From assembly GCA_002310175.1 (NCBI GenBank), contig DBYG01000048.1, positions 1 to 37,988 on the forward strand: a DNA stretch of 37,988 nucleotides, in the 5' to 3' direction. Under the pieces are notes generated by a model. That model was given only the letters and a program-made list of their open reading frames with translations. It did not search any database and was not told the origin of the DNA. A program made the translations under genes and the position numbers. Positions 1 to 6,532 of the stretch are shown here, piece by piece (position 1 is the stretch's first letter; the number at the start of each line of letters is the position of its first letter). This DNA comes from Bacteroidales bacterium UBA1192 (GTDB lineage Bacteria > Bacteroidota > Bacteroidia > Bacteroidales > Bacteroidaceae).

Positions 1-54
1 GAGGATACAGACCTCACAGTCTTCCTTGAGGAGATACTGCAGGATGTTGATTAG
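1..54 (+). CDS. C-terminal end of an upstream gene (partial)
   Basis: Frame 1 is open from the first base to a TAG at 52-54 and reads EDTDLTVFLEEILQDVD, an acidic, helix-prone protein tail. A strong hairpin follows within 25 nt, as expected after the end of a transcription unit. Too little is present to assign a family, and the gene start lies outside the window. Confidence 0.5.
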   Translation, partial: EDTDLTVFLEEILQDVD

Positions 55-74
55 TGGCGTGTGTTGTTAATTTG

Positions 75-130
75 AATGGATGAATTCGTCGGTGAATACA
101 TTTCACTTACGAACTCATCCATTTATCTTT
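75..130 (+). terminator. Hairpin terminator after the partial upstream gene
   Basis: A long imperfect inverted repeat: AATGGATGA (75-83) pairs with TCATCCATT (115-123), TTCGT (85-89) with ACGAA (109-113), and GTGAA (92-96) with TTCAC (102-106) around a 5-nt loop. The descending arm runs into TATCTTTTT. It lies about 20 nt after the stop codon at 54, which suits a factor-independent terminator. Confidence 0.6.
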
Positions 131-504
131 TTGGGTACGTGACCTTTGAAGATACTTCGTGGCTAATAAAACATAATATAGATTCGGTAAGTAGAACTAT
201 TATGTTCCATAACATTCATCATGTATATACATAAGTATTTAATCAACAAGATGAGGGTAAGAACTAACCTATTTTCAACGTCGTTTTTATGATAAAAAGT
301 TAAATCATGCTCTATAAACAACCCAAATGTATATTTTTAACTTTATAGATATCCAAGATTTAGATATTGATAATGATTATTTGTTATACATGTTTAAGAG
401 GCGTTCTTTTCGTTGAAAACTCCATAATTGAGTATAGCTCTAATTTGATTCCGGGGTATCTTGAGAATTCTATTGGTATTTGTTTTCAGTAATTTGCGGG
501 TGAT
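131..504. other. AT-rich stretch without a recognisable gene
   Basis: I see no ORF with coding character and no repeat array on either strand. The sequence is strongly AT-rich compared with the core genes to the right, as is usual for accessory DNA. A promoter-like element begins just downstream. Confidence 0.5.
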
Positions 505-509
505 TTTTG

Positions 510-539
510 TTGGAGATGTCGGGATTTCGTGTATATTTG
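510..539 (+). promoter_or_regulatory. Bacteroidetes-type promoter for a short transcription unit
   Basis: TTG at 510-512, a 19-nt spacer, then TATATTTG at 532-539 matches the Bacteroidetes primary sigma factor consensus (TTTG/TTG, about 19-21 nt, TAnnTTTG). Transcription would begin near 546 and run to the hairpin at 982-1008. The unit would be about 460 nt and contain the small ORF at 832-927. Confidence 0.5.
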
Positions 540-831
540 CGATTGTAGGCGGGACAGATTATTTGCCGTTGCAACTTATGGTTTACACATTGTGGTCAGT
601 ATTTTGGCTTAGGTGAACGATAGGCTCCTGGTTAAGGAGATACAATAATCCACAAAAAATATCTAAAAAACACGATAAATATAGAGACGATTATAAAATT
701 GACTCATGGCTTTCGTTACTTTGTGTGCGGACTATGGTGACCCTGTATTAAAGATACTCGCGATAGTGAGTGCTGTTTTGAGAGTTATCGGTAACGGTTT
801 TAAACTTTTAAAAAATATAGGAGGAATGCTT

Positions 832-927
832 ATGAAAAAAAGTAATACAATCAGTAGAATGTTGAACAAAGGAGTGGAAACACTTTTGGCAGTGGGAAAC
901 CTGGGGGCCTTAAAATCTCGCTGCTAG
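832..927 (+). CDS. Possible 31-residue peptide with a canonical Shine-Dalgarno
   Basis: The ORF begins MKKSNTISRML and ends GALKSRC. It is basic, with a hydrophobic middle and a single C-terminal cysteine. AGGAGGA at 819-825 lies 6 nt before the ATG, which is striking because Bacteroidetes genes seldom carry such a site. The same frame is open back to an ATG at 706, giving a 73-residue product, but that ATG has no comparable signal, so I prefer 832. A promoter (510-539) and a hairpin (982-1008) frame the unit. It could be a small secreted or modified peptide, a leader peptide, or a chance ORF inside a small RNA. I recognise no family. Confidence 0.35.
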   Translation: MKKSNTISRMLNKGVETLLAVGNLGALKSRC

Positions 928-981
928 TGACGAAGGTAGGGTAGGCTTCCCACCAAATACCCGTTTTATTATATATCTCCC

Positions 982-1011
982 CCCTCCAAGCTACAAAAAC
1001 TTGGAGGGTTT
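982..1011 (+). terminator. Hairpin terminator of the small-peptide unit
   Basis: CCCTCCAAG (982-990) and CTTGGAGGG (1000-1008) form a perfect 9-bp stem with a 9-nt loop, followed by TTTATC. It lies 55 nt after the stop of the 31-residue ORF. Confidence 0.65.
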
Positions 1012-1059
1012 ATCAAAACCATACTTTTAGAATTATAGCTTTAAAAGGATTGAAATAAT

Positions 1060-1233
1060 ATGAGTATTGAGACTCTATAATACAACATTCAGTCAGCCAA
1101 AGTCAATTTCTTGTATGGTTCAGGTTTTTCACGTCCTTTCCTTGCCGTGTTTGGTAATATTGAAAAGTTGTTGGTGCTACTGAATGAAGAAAGGCTGAAT
1201 TTGTTTTATGAGCAGCTGGCGTTAAAGAGATAA
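1060..1233 (+). pseudogene. Small gene interrupted by an in-frame stop
   Basis: ATG at 1060 opens MSIETL and meets TAA at 1078-1080. The same frame then stays open for 50 codons (1081-1230), reading YNIQSAKVNFLYG at its start and NEERLNLFYEQLALKR at its end, to TAA at 1231-1233. The composition after the stop (alternating hydrophobic and charged residues, a helical C-terminus) looks coding. The ORF ends 16 nt before the next gene, as if cotranscribed. The simplest reading is a roughly 57-residue gene inactivated by one nonsense change, or the remnant of a larger gene. A start downstream of the stop is possible but no ATG is suitably placed. No family recognised. Confidence 0.4.
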
Positions 1234-1249
1234 TTGAATAAACAGTGCT

Positions 1250-2473
1250 ATGAGGGAGATTATGAAACAATTGATTGGCGAAACAATAACGTCTTTCTTT
1301 GAGACTTGCCGTAAAAAAGAATTCGAAAACGAGATTTCTTTGTATCAAGGTCGACGTGGTGCATACCGTGAAAAATTTGTTGATTGGCTAAAACAAACTG
1401 AGAATCGCGAAAAGATATTATCAACCATCTCTGAATTGATGGATAGCAAAGAGTTTCAGAATTTTGTTTTAGAACAAGTACGACGAGAAAGAATTGAGAA
1501 TATTCGTGAATTGACCAGAAAACAACTGACAACGGATTCGGAAACAGAATATGCTTGTTTTGACATCCAAATAAAAAATATCAAGAGATTATTGGACGTG
1601 TTAAACTGGGATTGGTATGTTGAGAATAATTGCAAGTCGCTTTCAGGTATTATACCCTTAATTGAAGATTGGAAATGGGTTTTACTATCTTCTTTATATG
1701 GATACTATAAGAAGTTGGAATATGGGCAATTTCTCACTTATACAGAAGGATGCCCGTTGGATAGATACCTTGATTTACATAGTTATCATGGTCTCATAGA
1801 TAACCATTATGGACTTCTAAAGATCAAGAATGATTGGAAATTAAAGTCTGTAATTCCGCCAAGGGTGTTTGTTCCGGAACTTGATACACATATCATTTTA
1901 CGACATATCTCAATGGATTTGGTCGATATGATAGCTGAATGGAGAAAGCATTTCAAATTTGATTTGTCCATCAGACCAGACTATAATGTATGCGGTGATG
2001 GATTAAGTGAGATTGGTGCTATTTGTGAAGAAAAGGATTTTGGTCGTAGTTATGGTGGAAAATTAACAACAATTGATAGTTTGAGTAAATACTATGACAG
2101 GGATTGGCTTAATGATTGGCTGTTAGTTTCTCATGAAGGGCAAGATATTACCTTTGAAGAAATTTTGGAGGATGGACCTCATGACCAGGATCATTATGTG
2201 ACTCAGATTGTACATATGCAATTTGAAGAGAGCGCAGGCCAAGAGTTCATCACACATATAGATCACGAATATGCATTTTATAACGAGCCCGGCATAAATA
2301 TTAAGCGTAGTAAGTTGCAAACTAAGGGAGAGGCTCGTACCAGATATAAAACATTCAAAATAGACAATGCACACATTCCTTACATGAATGAGGCAAACAA
2401 TAATGTTTTGTACAAAGTGCTGACATGCTATTTTGTGAAAGGAGCACTGGTGGATGAGTACTTTATGGTATGA
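1250..2473 (+). CDS. Hypothetical protein, 407 residues, accessory region
   Basis: A full-length ORF with good coding character that I cannot assign to a family. The N-terminal 90 residues are charged and helical. The middle is rich in Trp and Tyr (NWDWYVENNCK; EDWKWVLLSSLYGYYKKL). The C-terminal third is acidic and aromatic, ending VDEYFMV. There is no signal peptide, clear membrane helix or familiar catalytic motif, so a soluble cytoplasmic protein is likely. ATG 1250 gives MREIMKQL; ATG 1262 is an alternative with GGGAG just upstream. The gene follows the stop-interrupted ORF at 1060-1233, and its 3' end overlaps a 37-residue ORF by 20 nt, suggesting a small operon. The AT-rich composition and position fit a horizontally acquired accessory or defence-type gene, but this is inference only. 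Confidence 0.7.
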   Translation: MREIMKQLIGETITSFFETCRKKEFENEISLYQGRRGAYREKFVDWLKQTENREKILSTISELMDSKEFQNFVLEQVRRERIENIRELTRKQLTTDSETEYACFDIQIKNIKRLLDVLNWDWYVENNCKSLSGIIPLIEDWKWVLLSSLYGYYKKLEYGQFLTYTEGCPLDRYLDLHSYHGLIDNHYGLLKIKNDWKLKSVIPPRVFVPELDTHIILRHISMDLVDMIAEWRKHFKFDLSIRPDYNVCGDGLSEIGAICEEKDFGRSYGGKLTTIDSLSKYYDRDWLNDWLLVSHEGQDITFEEILEDGPHDQDHYVTQIVHMQFEESAGQEFITHIDHEYAFYNEPGINIKRSKLQTKGEARTRYKTFKIDNAHIPYMNEANNNVLYKVLTCYFVKGALVDEYFMV

Positions 2474-2567
2474 ATGCGGGTTAGATTTAGGACGTAGTTT
2501 GCTGAATACCAATAAGTGGTTGGATAAAGATAAACAATTGTATGTTGTAAATATGCCTTACCATTAG
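2454..2567 (+). CDS. Short 37-residue ORF overlapping the 407-residue gene
   Basis: ATG at 2454 opens 37 codons: MSTLWYECGLDLGRSLLNTN at the start, ending VVNMPYH. The start overlaps the end of the preceding gene by 20 nt in another frame, with AAAGGAG upstream at about 2438-2444. That is the arrangement of a translationally coupled downstream gene. The product is short for a globular protein, so it may be a truncated former second gene of the operon. A hairpin begins 33 nt after the stop. No family recognised. Confidence 0.35.
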   Translation: MSTLWYECGLDLGRSLLNTNKWLDKDKQLYVVNMPYH

Positions 2568-2600
2568 CAGATAAGTCATTATTATTAATAAAGTGTAAAC

Positions 2601-2637
2601 TGTAAGCGAGAATCATATTTACAGATTCCCGCTTACA
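2601..2637. terminator. Hairpin between the 407-residue operon and the repeat-protein gene
   Basis: TGTAAGCG (2601-2608) pairs with CGCTTACA (2630-2637), and GAATC (2610-2614) with GATTC (2624-2628), with one internal mismatch. It lies between two convergent genes and could serve both strands. Flanks are AT-rich but there is no clean T-tract. Confidence 0.5.
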
Positions 2638-2671
2638 TTAATAAATGTGCCATTCTTAGATCTGTTTTTGA

Positions 2672-2887
2672 TTAAGCAAAATCAAAAATAACATGTCCTG
2701 GATTGCAGCTTGCAATGCCCTTGCAGTCAAGAGATGTTAGTTTGTTGGCGCCTTTAATTATTAGAGTAGCTCCACTTTGTTTACCAACAGAGGCGATTCC
2801 TTTAAGATCTAATGGCGTGTAGTTTTGGGCATTCAGGATAATAGAACCACCGGCTCCTGCTATACCTTTTAAATCTAATACTGTCAT
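2672..2887 (-). CDS. Small LDLKGIA-repeat protein
   Basis: Starting from ATG at 2887 the product is 71 residues and consists almost entirely of three imperfect repeats of about 25 residues. Each opens with LDLKGIAG, LDLKGIAS or LDCKGIAS and is followed by a Gly-rich turn and a beta-prone segment (SIILNAQN; ATLIIKGAN; HVIFDF). This pattern suggests a short beta-solenoid or beta-sheet repeat protein. The frame stays open upstream to 3034, adding 49 residues that include a Pro/Gly-rich segment (PPPSEEPYAGRAG) lying in a locally GC-rich patch. I think this extension is less likely to be translated, because it is unlike the repeats and overlaps the region before the opposite gene. Function unknown. 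Confidence 0.5.
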   Translation of the reverse strand: MTVLDLKGIAGAGGSIILNAQNYTPLDLKGIASVGKQSGATLIIKGANKLTSLDCKGIASCNPGHVIFDFA

Positions 2888-3011
2888 ATGTATTATCTTA
2901 TTATGGTTAATAACTTTGCGGTTACCTGCCCGTCCCGCGTAGGGCTCTTCACTCGGCGGAGGGAATGCCTGCGTTTTTGGTATAGGAACACAGTTTATAA
3001 TGCAAAGTTGA

Positions 3012-3332
3012 TGCCAATCTTTATCATATGACAACGTGGCAGAATATGTTGATTATTATGTAGATGCAAAGCTGCAAATTATTTCTGGCACATCAAAAAC
3101 CAAAAGAAAAAAGCGAGAGAATGAATTTGGAATGATAGTTATCTCAGGATGTCATGGTAGTTGGTTTATTTATAGCAAGAATGGTATTATGACACCTTTT
3201 GGAGAAGCAAAATTTGTAAATGCCTTAAATTGTCAGAAAAAGGTTGATTCCTGTATAATACTTGCTCCAAAGTTCAGGGATGAATTAATTAATATATTGA
3301 TGTCTTCAGCCAATTATTACTGTAACCAGTAA
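3012..3332 (+). CDS. Hypothetical protein, possibly N-terminally truncated
   Basis: An open frame runs from just after a stop (TGA 3009-3011) to TAA at 3330-3332. The part with best coding character begins at a GTG at 3036 (VAEYVDYYVDAKLQ) and gives 98 residues. There is no ATG near the start, and the codons before the GTG (SLSYDN) also look coding, so the original N-terminus may be missing. The middle carries KTKRKKREN, a basic patch, then beta-prone segments around GMIVISGCHGSWFIY. No family recognised. The 3' end overlaps the convergent gene by 44 nt. Confidence 0.4.
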   Translation, partial: CQSLSYDNVAEYVDYYVDAKLQIISGTSKTKRKKRENEFGMIVISGCHGSWFIYSKNGIMTPFGEAKFVNALNCQKKVDSCIILAPKFRDELINILMSSANYYCNQ

Positions 3333-3993
3333 CCAAATCAATCAGGCGGTAGCGGATTTGGGCTTGATACTCGTTTATATTACTATGGGCTGTGACTGAG
3401 AAGGTCACGACTCTTGTGCTTGTGGTTGGGCCGATTGATACAAAGTTAACAGATGTAGGCCTATAGGTGCGCATCAGGCCGGGGTTGAAGCCCACACCCG
3501 GGGCGGTAAGCTGAATTCGGGCAGAGAGGTGCCAGCGTTCAGGATGGGTGGTATCAGCCAGCGTGAGGCGGCAGCGGATGGTTGCTAATCCAGTACCAGG
3601 CATTATCTGCAGGAGTTCCAATGCTGCAGAAGGGAATTCCGGGAATGGCTGCGGTTCAGGTATGTGTTCACGGCCGAGCTGGACGAAGCCGTGATAGGCG
3701 CTGACGAAGAGATTGTAGCCGCTGATGTGGTGATTGTTGTCATACGGCGGACGATGGGATGGAACGGAACGGGCGTAGTGATTCCACTGCAGTTGGACAC
3801 TGTGAGGCTGATGCTGCCAGGCAAGTATTGCGCGATGATGTACTTGAGCCTGGTCAAGCTGGGCTGCAGTACCACGATATACGGTGTATGGCTTGCGCTT
3901 GTAGTAGCACTTGCCATCACGGTGAAAGAAGGTAATATTACCAATACTGGACCAGCAATCTTCAATCAGTGCGGTGGGATGGAACTTGGGCAT
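3289..3993 (-). CDS. Conserved Bacteroidales hypothetical protein, beta-rich (DUF6266-like)
   Basis: The 234-residue product begins MPKFHPTALIEDCWSSIGNI and continues with FFHRDGKCYYKRK, then AILAWQHQPHSVQLQWNHY and SGYNLFVSAYHGF. From memory, this layout (GNITFF, a Tyr/Lys-rich turn, a W..P..VQ.QWN segment, SGHNLF-like) belongs to widespread Bacteroidales proteins related to DUF6266, of unknown function. These often occur in mobile DNA and look like secreted or virion-type structural proteins. The C-terminal 100 residues are beta-sheet-prone and Thr/Val-rich, as in an Ig-like sandwich. There is no signal peptide. GC content is higher than in the neighbours. A TAACTTTG element lies upstream on the same strand at 4019-4026. 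The DUF6266 link is a resemblance, not a proven match. Confidence 0.65.
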   Translation of the reverse strand: MPKFHPTALIEDCWSSIGNITFFHRDGKCYYKRKPYTVYRGTAAQLDQAQVHHRAILAWQHQPHSVQLQWNHYARSVPSHRPPYDNNHHISGYNLFVSAYHGFVQLGREHIPEPQPFPEFPSAALELLQIMPGTGLATIRCRLTLADTTHPERWHLSARIQLTAPGVGFNPGLMRTYRPTSVNFVSIGPTTSTRVVTFSVTAHSNINEYQAQIRYRLIDLVTGYSNNWLKTSIY

Positions 3994-4018
3994 AGTGGTA
4001 TGGTATTAGTGTTTTTCG

Positions 4019-4026
4019 CAAAGTTA
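4019..4026 (-). promoter_or_regulatory. Possible -7 element upstream of the DUF6266-like gene
   Basis: TAACTTTG on the minus strand matches TAnnTTTG and lies 26 nt before the ATG at 3993. I could not find a matching TTTG at the proper spacing upstream, so this is only a half-supported promoter. Confidence 0.3.
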
Positions 4027-4100
4027 GAAATAACAGCAGTTATTTTATGTTGGAACAACATTAAAAGCTCTTTTTTTATCTCAAAATGAAGATTAATGCC

Positions 4101-4108
4101 TATCTTTA
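4101..4108 (+). promoter_or_regulatory. Possible -7 element upstream of the abiEi-like gene
   Basis: TATCTTTA differs from TAnnTTTG at one position and lies 40 nt before the ATG at 4148. It falls immediately before a TTG at 4112 in the same frame. This makes the 4112 start unlikely and supports 4148. Confidence 0.35.
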
Positions 4109-4147
4109 CACTTGAAATATTGTCAAAATTTCAAAGGTGATATAAAC

Positions 4148-4750
4148 ATGAACAATATTCAAATAGACCATAGTACCCTCAAAGAACGTATAGATACGTT
4201 ACCAGAAGATAGTGTGCTGTTTCGTTCGGACTTTCCAGAGTACCACACGGAATTTGTGGGAGGGACATTGGCGGAACTGACAAATGAAGGTAAACTGGTT
4301 AAACTGGCACAGGGGATATATGTTAAACCAAGAATAAGCAAATTTGGTATAGTACTTCCATCTGTTGAGAAAGTGGTGCAAGCTATTGCAGCACGTGATA
4401 ATGCAGAAGTGCTCCCTTCTGGCATAACTGCATTAAATGTGCTGGGACTGTCAACCCAAGTTCCGATGAATTATACATATTTAACGACTGGCAGTGAGAG
4501 AACGATCAAATTAGCAAACCGGCTAATTATTCTGAAAAGAGGAGTGCCCAAAAACTTTTGTTATAAGACAAGACTTGCAGCTCTTATGGTTCAGGCGCTT
4601 AAAGCACTGAAGCAAGAGAATGTAGGGACTGAAGAAATACAAACTATTCGCACTTTATTAACTAAAGAACCTGAAAAGAACGATTTGGCAAGGGATGTGG
4701 ACATGATGCCAGCATGGATGAAAAGAATTTTAAAACCTATGCTAATCTAA
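4148..4750 (+). CDS. AbiEi-like antitoxin / transcriptional regulator (DUF6088)
   Basis: A 200-residue protein of the DUF6088 family, the usual partner of AbiEii nucleotidyltransferase toxins in Bacteroidetes type IV toxin-antitoxin pairs. Residues about 18-62 form a winged-helix-type region ending in KLVKLAQGIYVKP, as in the AbiEi family. The following part has the conserved LPSGITALNVLGLSTQVP segment and a beta-rich domain (TYLTTGSERTI). In characterised AbiE systems the antitoxin represses its own operon and counteracts the toxin without a stable complex. The start at ATG 4148 is chosen over an in-frame TTG at 4112 because a promoter-like element ends just before it. The last 37 nt overlap the toxin gene, indicating translational coupling. 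Confidence 0.85.
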   Translation: MNNIQIDHSTLKERIDTLPEDSVLFRSDFPEYHTEFVGGTLAELTNEGKLVKLAQGIYVKPRISKFGIVLPSVEKVVQAIAARDNAEVLPSGITALNVLGLSTQVPMNYTYLTTGSERTIKLANRLIILKRGVPKNFCYKTRLAALMVQALKALKQENVGTEEIQTIRTLLTKEPEKNDLARDVDMMPAWMKRILKPMLI

Positions 4751-5781
4751 TTACATCATATATGGGAAATTTATGGCTTAACAATGATTTAGTTGATCGT
4801 CTGGCGATGTTACAGCAGACGGAAACTGACAATCCTGGTATTAATCAGATAGCAATAGAAAAGGATTGGTGGGTGACTGTCACATTAAAAGCTCTGTTCA
4901 AGACAGACTGTCATAAATCTTTGATCTTTAAAGGAGGTACATCTCTATCCAAAGGTTTCAATATCATAAAACGTTTTTCTGAGGATATAGACTTGGCTAT
5001 AAGCCACTCTTTCTTTGGCATAGACAAAACGAGCAAGAGCCAGCGTGATAAATTACGCAAGACAGCACGGAAATATATACATGAAACTCTATCCAATCAA
5101 CTGGATGAACAATTGAGGGACATGGATGTCACAGGATATAACATCGAGAATGAGACACAAATACAAGATAAGAGTGGAGTATGGCATCCAATAGATTCAG
5201 ACAAGGATCCGACGGTAATTTATCTTCATTATCCATCTATTATTGAGAATACCATTAGTTATATCCCTCCTCGCGTGAAGATAGAAATCAGTTGCTTATC
5301 TATGGATGAACCAACAGAGATACGTGAAATACAATCACTCATAGGTGCCAGTTTCAAGGATGAGGATTCAGACGCCGAAAGTAAGATAAGGACTGTGATG
5401 CCAACCCGAACATTCCTGGAAAAGATGTTCCTTCTTGCAGAAGAGTTTCAGAAAGAAAGCCCAAGAAGTGTGCGTATGACTCGTCATTTGTATGACCTGG
5501 AAAAACTAATGGATACTGAGTATGGACGTAACGCCCTATCCGACCGCATTCTTTATGATGCTATTGTTGAGCATCGCAAAGCGTATTATGCCTTAAAGCA
5601 TGTAAACTATGACCTACTCAACCCACAAAATATCAATTTTATGATTCCACAATCACAAATGGAAGCATGGAAGGCTGATTATGCTGAAATGAGACGATTC
5701 TTCATTTATGGCAAATCATTGGAATTTGACGCATTGACACAAAGGATAGAAGAGTTACATACAAGAGTGAGAAACTTATAA
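4714..5781 (+). CDS. AbiEii-like nucleotidyltransferase toxin
   Basis: A 355-residue nucleotidyltransferase of the AbiEii/AbiGii toxin family (DUF1814). The catalytic signature is complete: GGTSLSKG at residues 74-81 followed by SEDID at 89-93, with both metal-binding aspartates (D91, D93). A third acidic strand follows in RVKIEIS, and the conserved lysine-bearing helix TFLEKMFLLAEE comes later. Family members transfer nucleotides, in some studied cases to tRNA acceptor ends, and cause growth arrest that can abort phage infection. The gene overlaps the antitoxin gene by 37 nt and is followed after 34 nt by a membrane-protein gene on the same strand, which may belong to the same operon. There is no sign of truncation. 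Confidence 0.88.
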   Translation: MDEKNFKTYANLITSYMGNLWLNNDLVDRLAMLQQTETDNPGINQIAIEKDWWVTVTLKALFKTDCHKSLIFKGGTSLSKGFNIIKRFSEDIDLAISHSFFGIDKTSKSQRDKLRKTARKYIHETLSNQLDEQLRDMDVTGYNIENETQIQDKSGVWHPIDSDKDPTVIYLHYPSIIENTISYIPPRVKIEISCLSMDEPTEIREIQSLIGASFKDEDSDAESKIRTVMPTRTFLEKMFLLAEEFQKESPRSVRMTRHLYDLEKLMDTEYGRNALSDRILYDAIVEHRKAYYALKHVNYDLLNPQNINFMIPQSQMEAWKADYAEMRRFFIYGKSLEFDALTQRIEELHTRVRNL

Positions 5782-5815
5782 ATAATGTTGTTTTAAATTT
5801 ATAGAGAGAACTTTT

Positions 5816-6532
5816 ATGGATTTATACGAAAAACAAGCCCGCGTTTATCCAGCTATTGTTGGAACTATTATCCCAATAATAATCACCTCTGCATTTGTTT
5901 TTACATTCTTATCAAAAGAATTATCATTCTGGATAATGATACTGGCACGTATCGGAACAATTATTCCAATAGCTCTTATTTATGCGGCTCTTGCTTATTG
6001 GATGCGTCAACAATTCATTGATATTTCAAAACACTTGTTCCAATATACGCTATTCAAGCAGGATGAGACAGAAATGCCAACGACCCAACTCCTGTTATGG
6101 AGTAGCCCTAAAAGAAAGAGTAGCCAAGATATTAAAGCAATTGCCAAGAAAATAAAGAAAGATTTCAATATTACGTTATTAACTGAGGAACAAGAGAGAG
6201 AAAATCCCTCTGAAGCAAAAAAAACTATTGTTGATGCCGTTGGTAAGATAAGAGAAGTAACTAGAGAAAACAAGAACCTGCAACAATACAATAGGATATT
6301 TGGTTTTTGCCGTAATTATCTTGGTGCTTGTGTTTGCTCTGTCATTATTATAATCCTTGCCTTGATTATAAATCTTTGTTTTAGTCTAGGTTTTACTTCA
6401 TTGCTAGTTACGGCATTAATAATACAAATACTACTTGGGGTGTTGGCTTTTATGACATTAAGAACTAAAGGATATGATTACGCAAGAGCTCTCTTTAATG
6501 CATATACGACTGACACATATGATAAACATTAG
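5816..6532 (+). CDS. Four-helix membrane protein of unknown function, candidate effector
   Basis: The 238-residue product has two N-terminal membrane helices (about 11-32 and 38-62), a soluble middle of about 100 residues, and two more helices (about 167-190 and 193-214). The soluble part includes MPTTQLLLW and KIREVTREN and leads into FGFCRNYLG. From memory, this TT..LL / TR.N / F..RN..G pattern recurs in a family of uncharacterised bacterial membrane proteins found near nucleotidyltransferase and conflict genes; I cannot confirm that here. The gene starts 34 nt after the abiEii-like gene, and its last 4 nt overlap the end of the convergent E2-E1-JAMM gene. It could be a membrane-disrupting effector, an accessory of the AbiE pair, or unrelated. 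Confidence 0.75.
   Translation: MDLYEKQARVYPAIVGTIIPIIITSAFVFTFLSKELSFWIMILARIGTIIPIALIYAALAYWMRQQFIDISKHLFQYTLFKQDETEMPTTQLLLWSSPKRKSSQDIKAIAKKIKKDFNITLLTEEQERENPSEAKKTIVDAVGKIREVTRENKNLQQYNRIFGFCRNYLGACVCSVIIIILALIINLCFSLGFTSLLVTALIIQILLGVLAFMTLRTKGYDYARALFNAYTTDTYDKH

Noticed and set aside
706..831. N-terminal extension of the 31-residue ORF to a 73-residue protein
   Set aside because: The ATG at 706 lacks any ribosome-binding signal, while a near-perfect one precedes 832. The upstream codons read as a chance translation.
3664..4089. 141-residue plus-strand ORF
   Set aside because: It is antisense to the DUF6266-like gene (3289-3993), whose frame has the better family-like sequence. The ORF is a shadow produced by the GC-rich codons.
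4851..5010. AbiEii-like protein as a CD-NTase for the E2-E1-JAMM system
   Set aside because: GGTSLSKG followed by SEDID is the AbiEii pattern, and the DUF6088 antitoxin partner is present. It lacks CD-NTase features, so a CBASS assignment is not supported.
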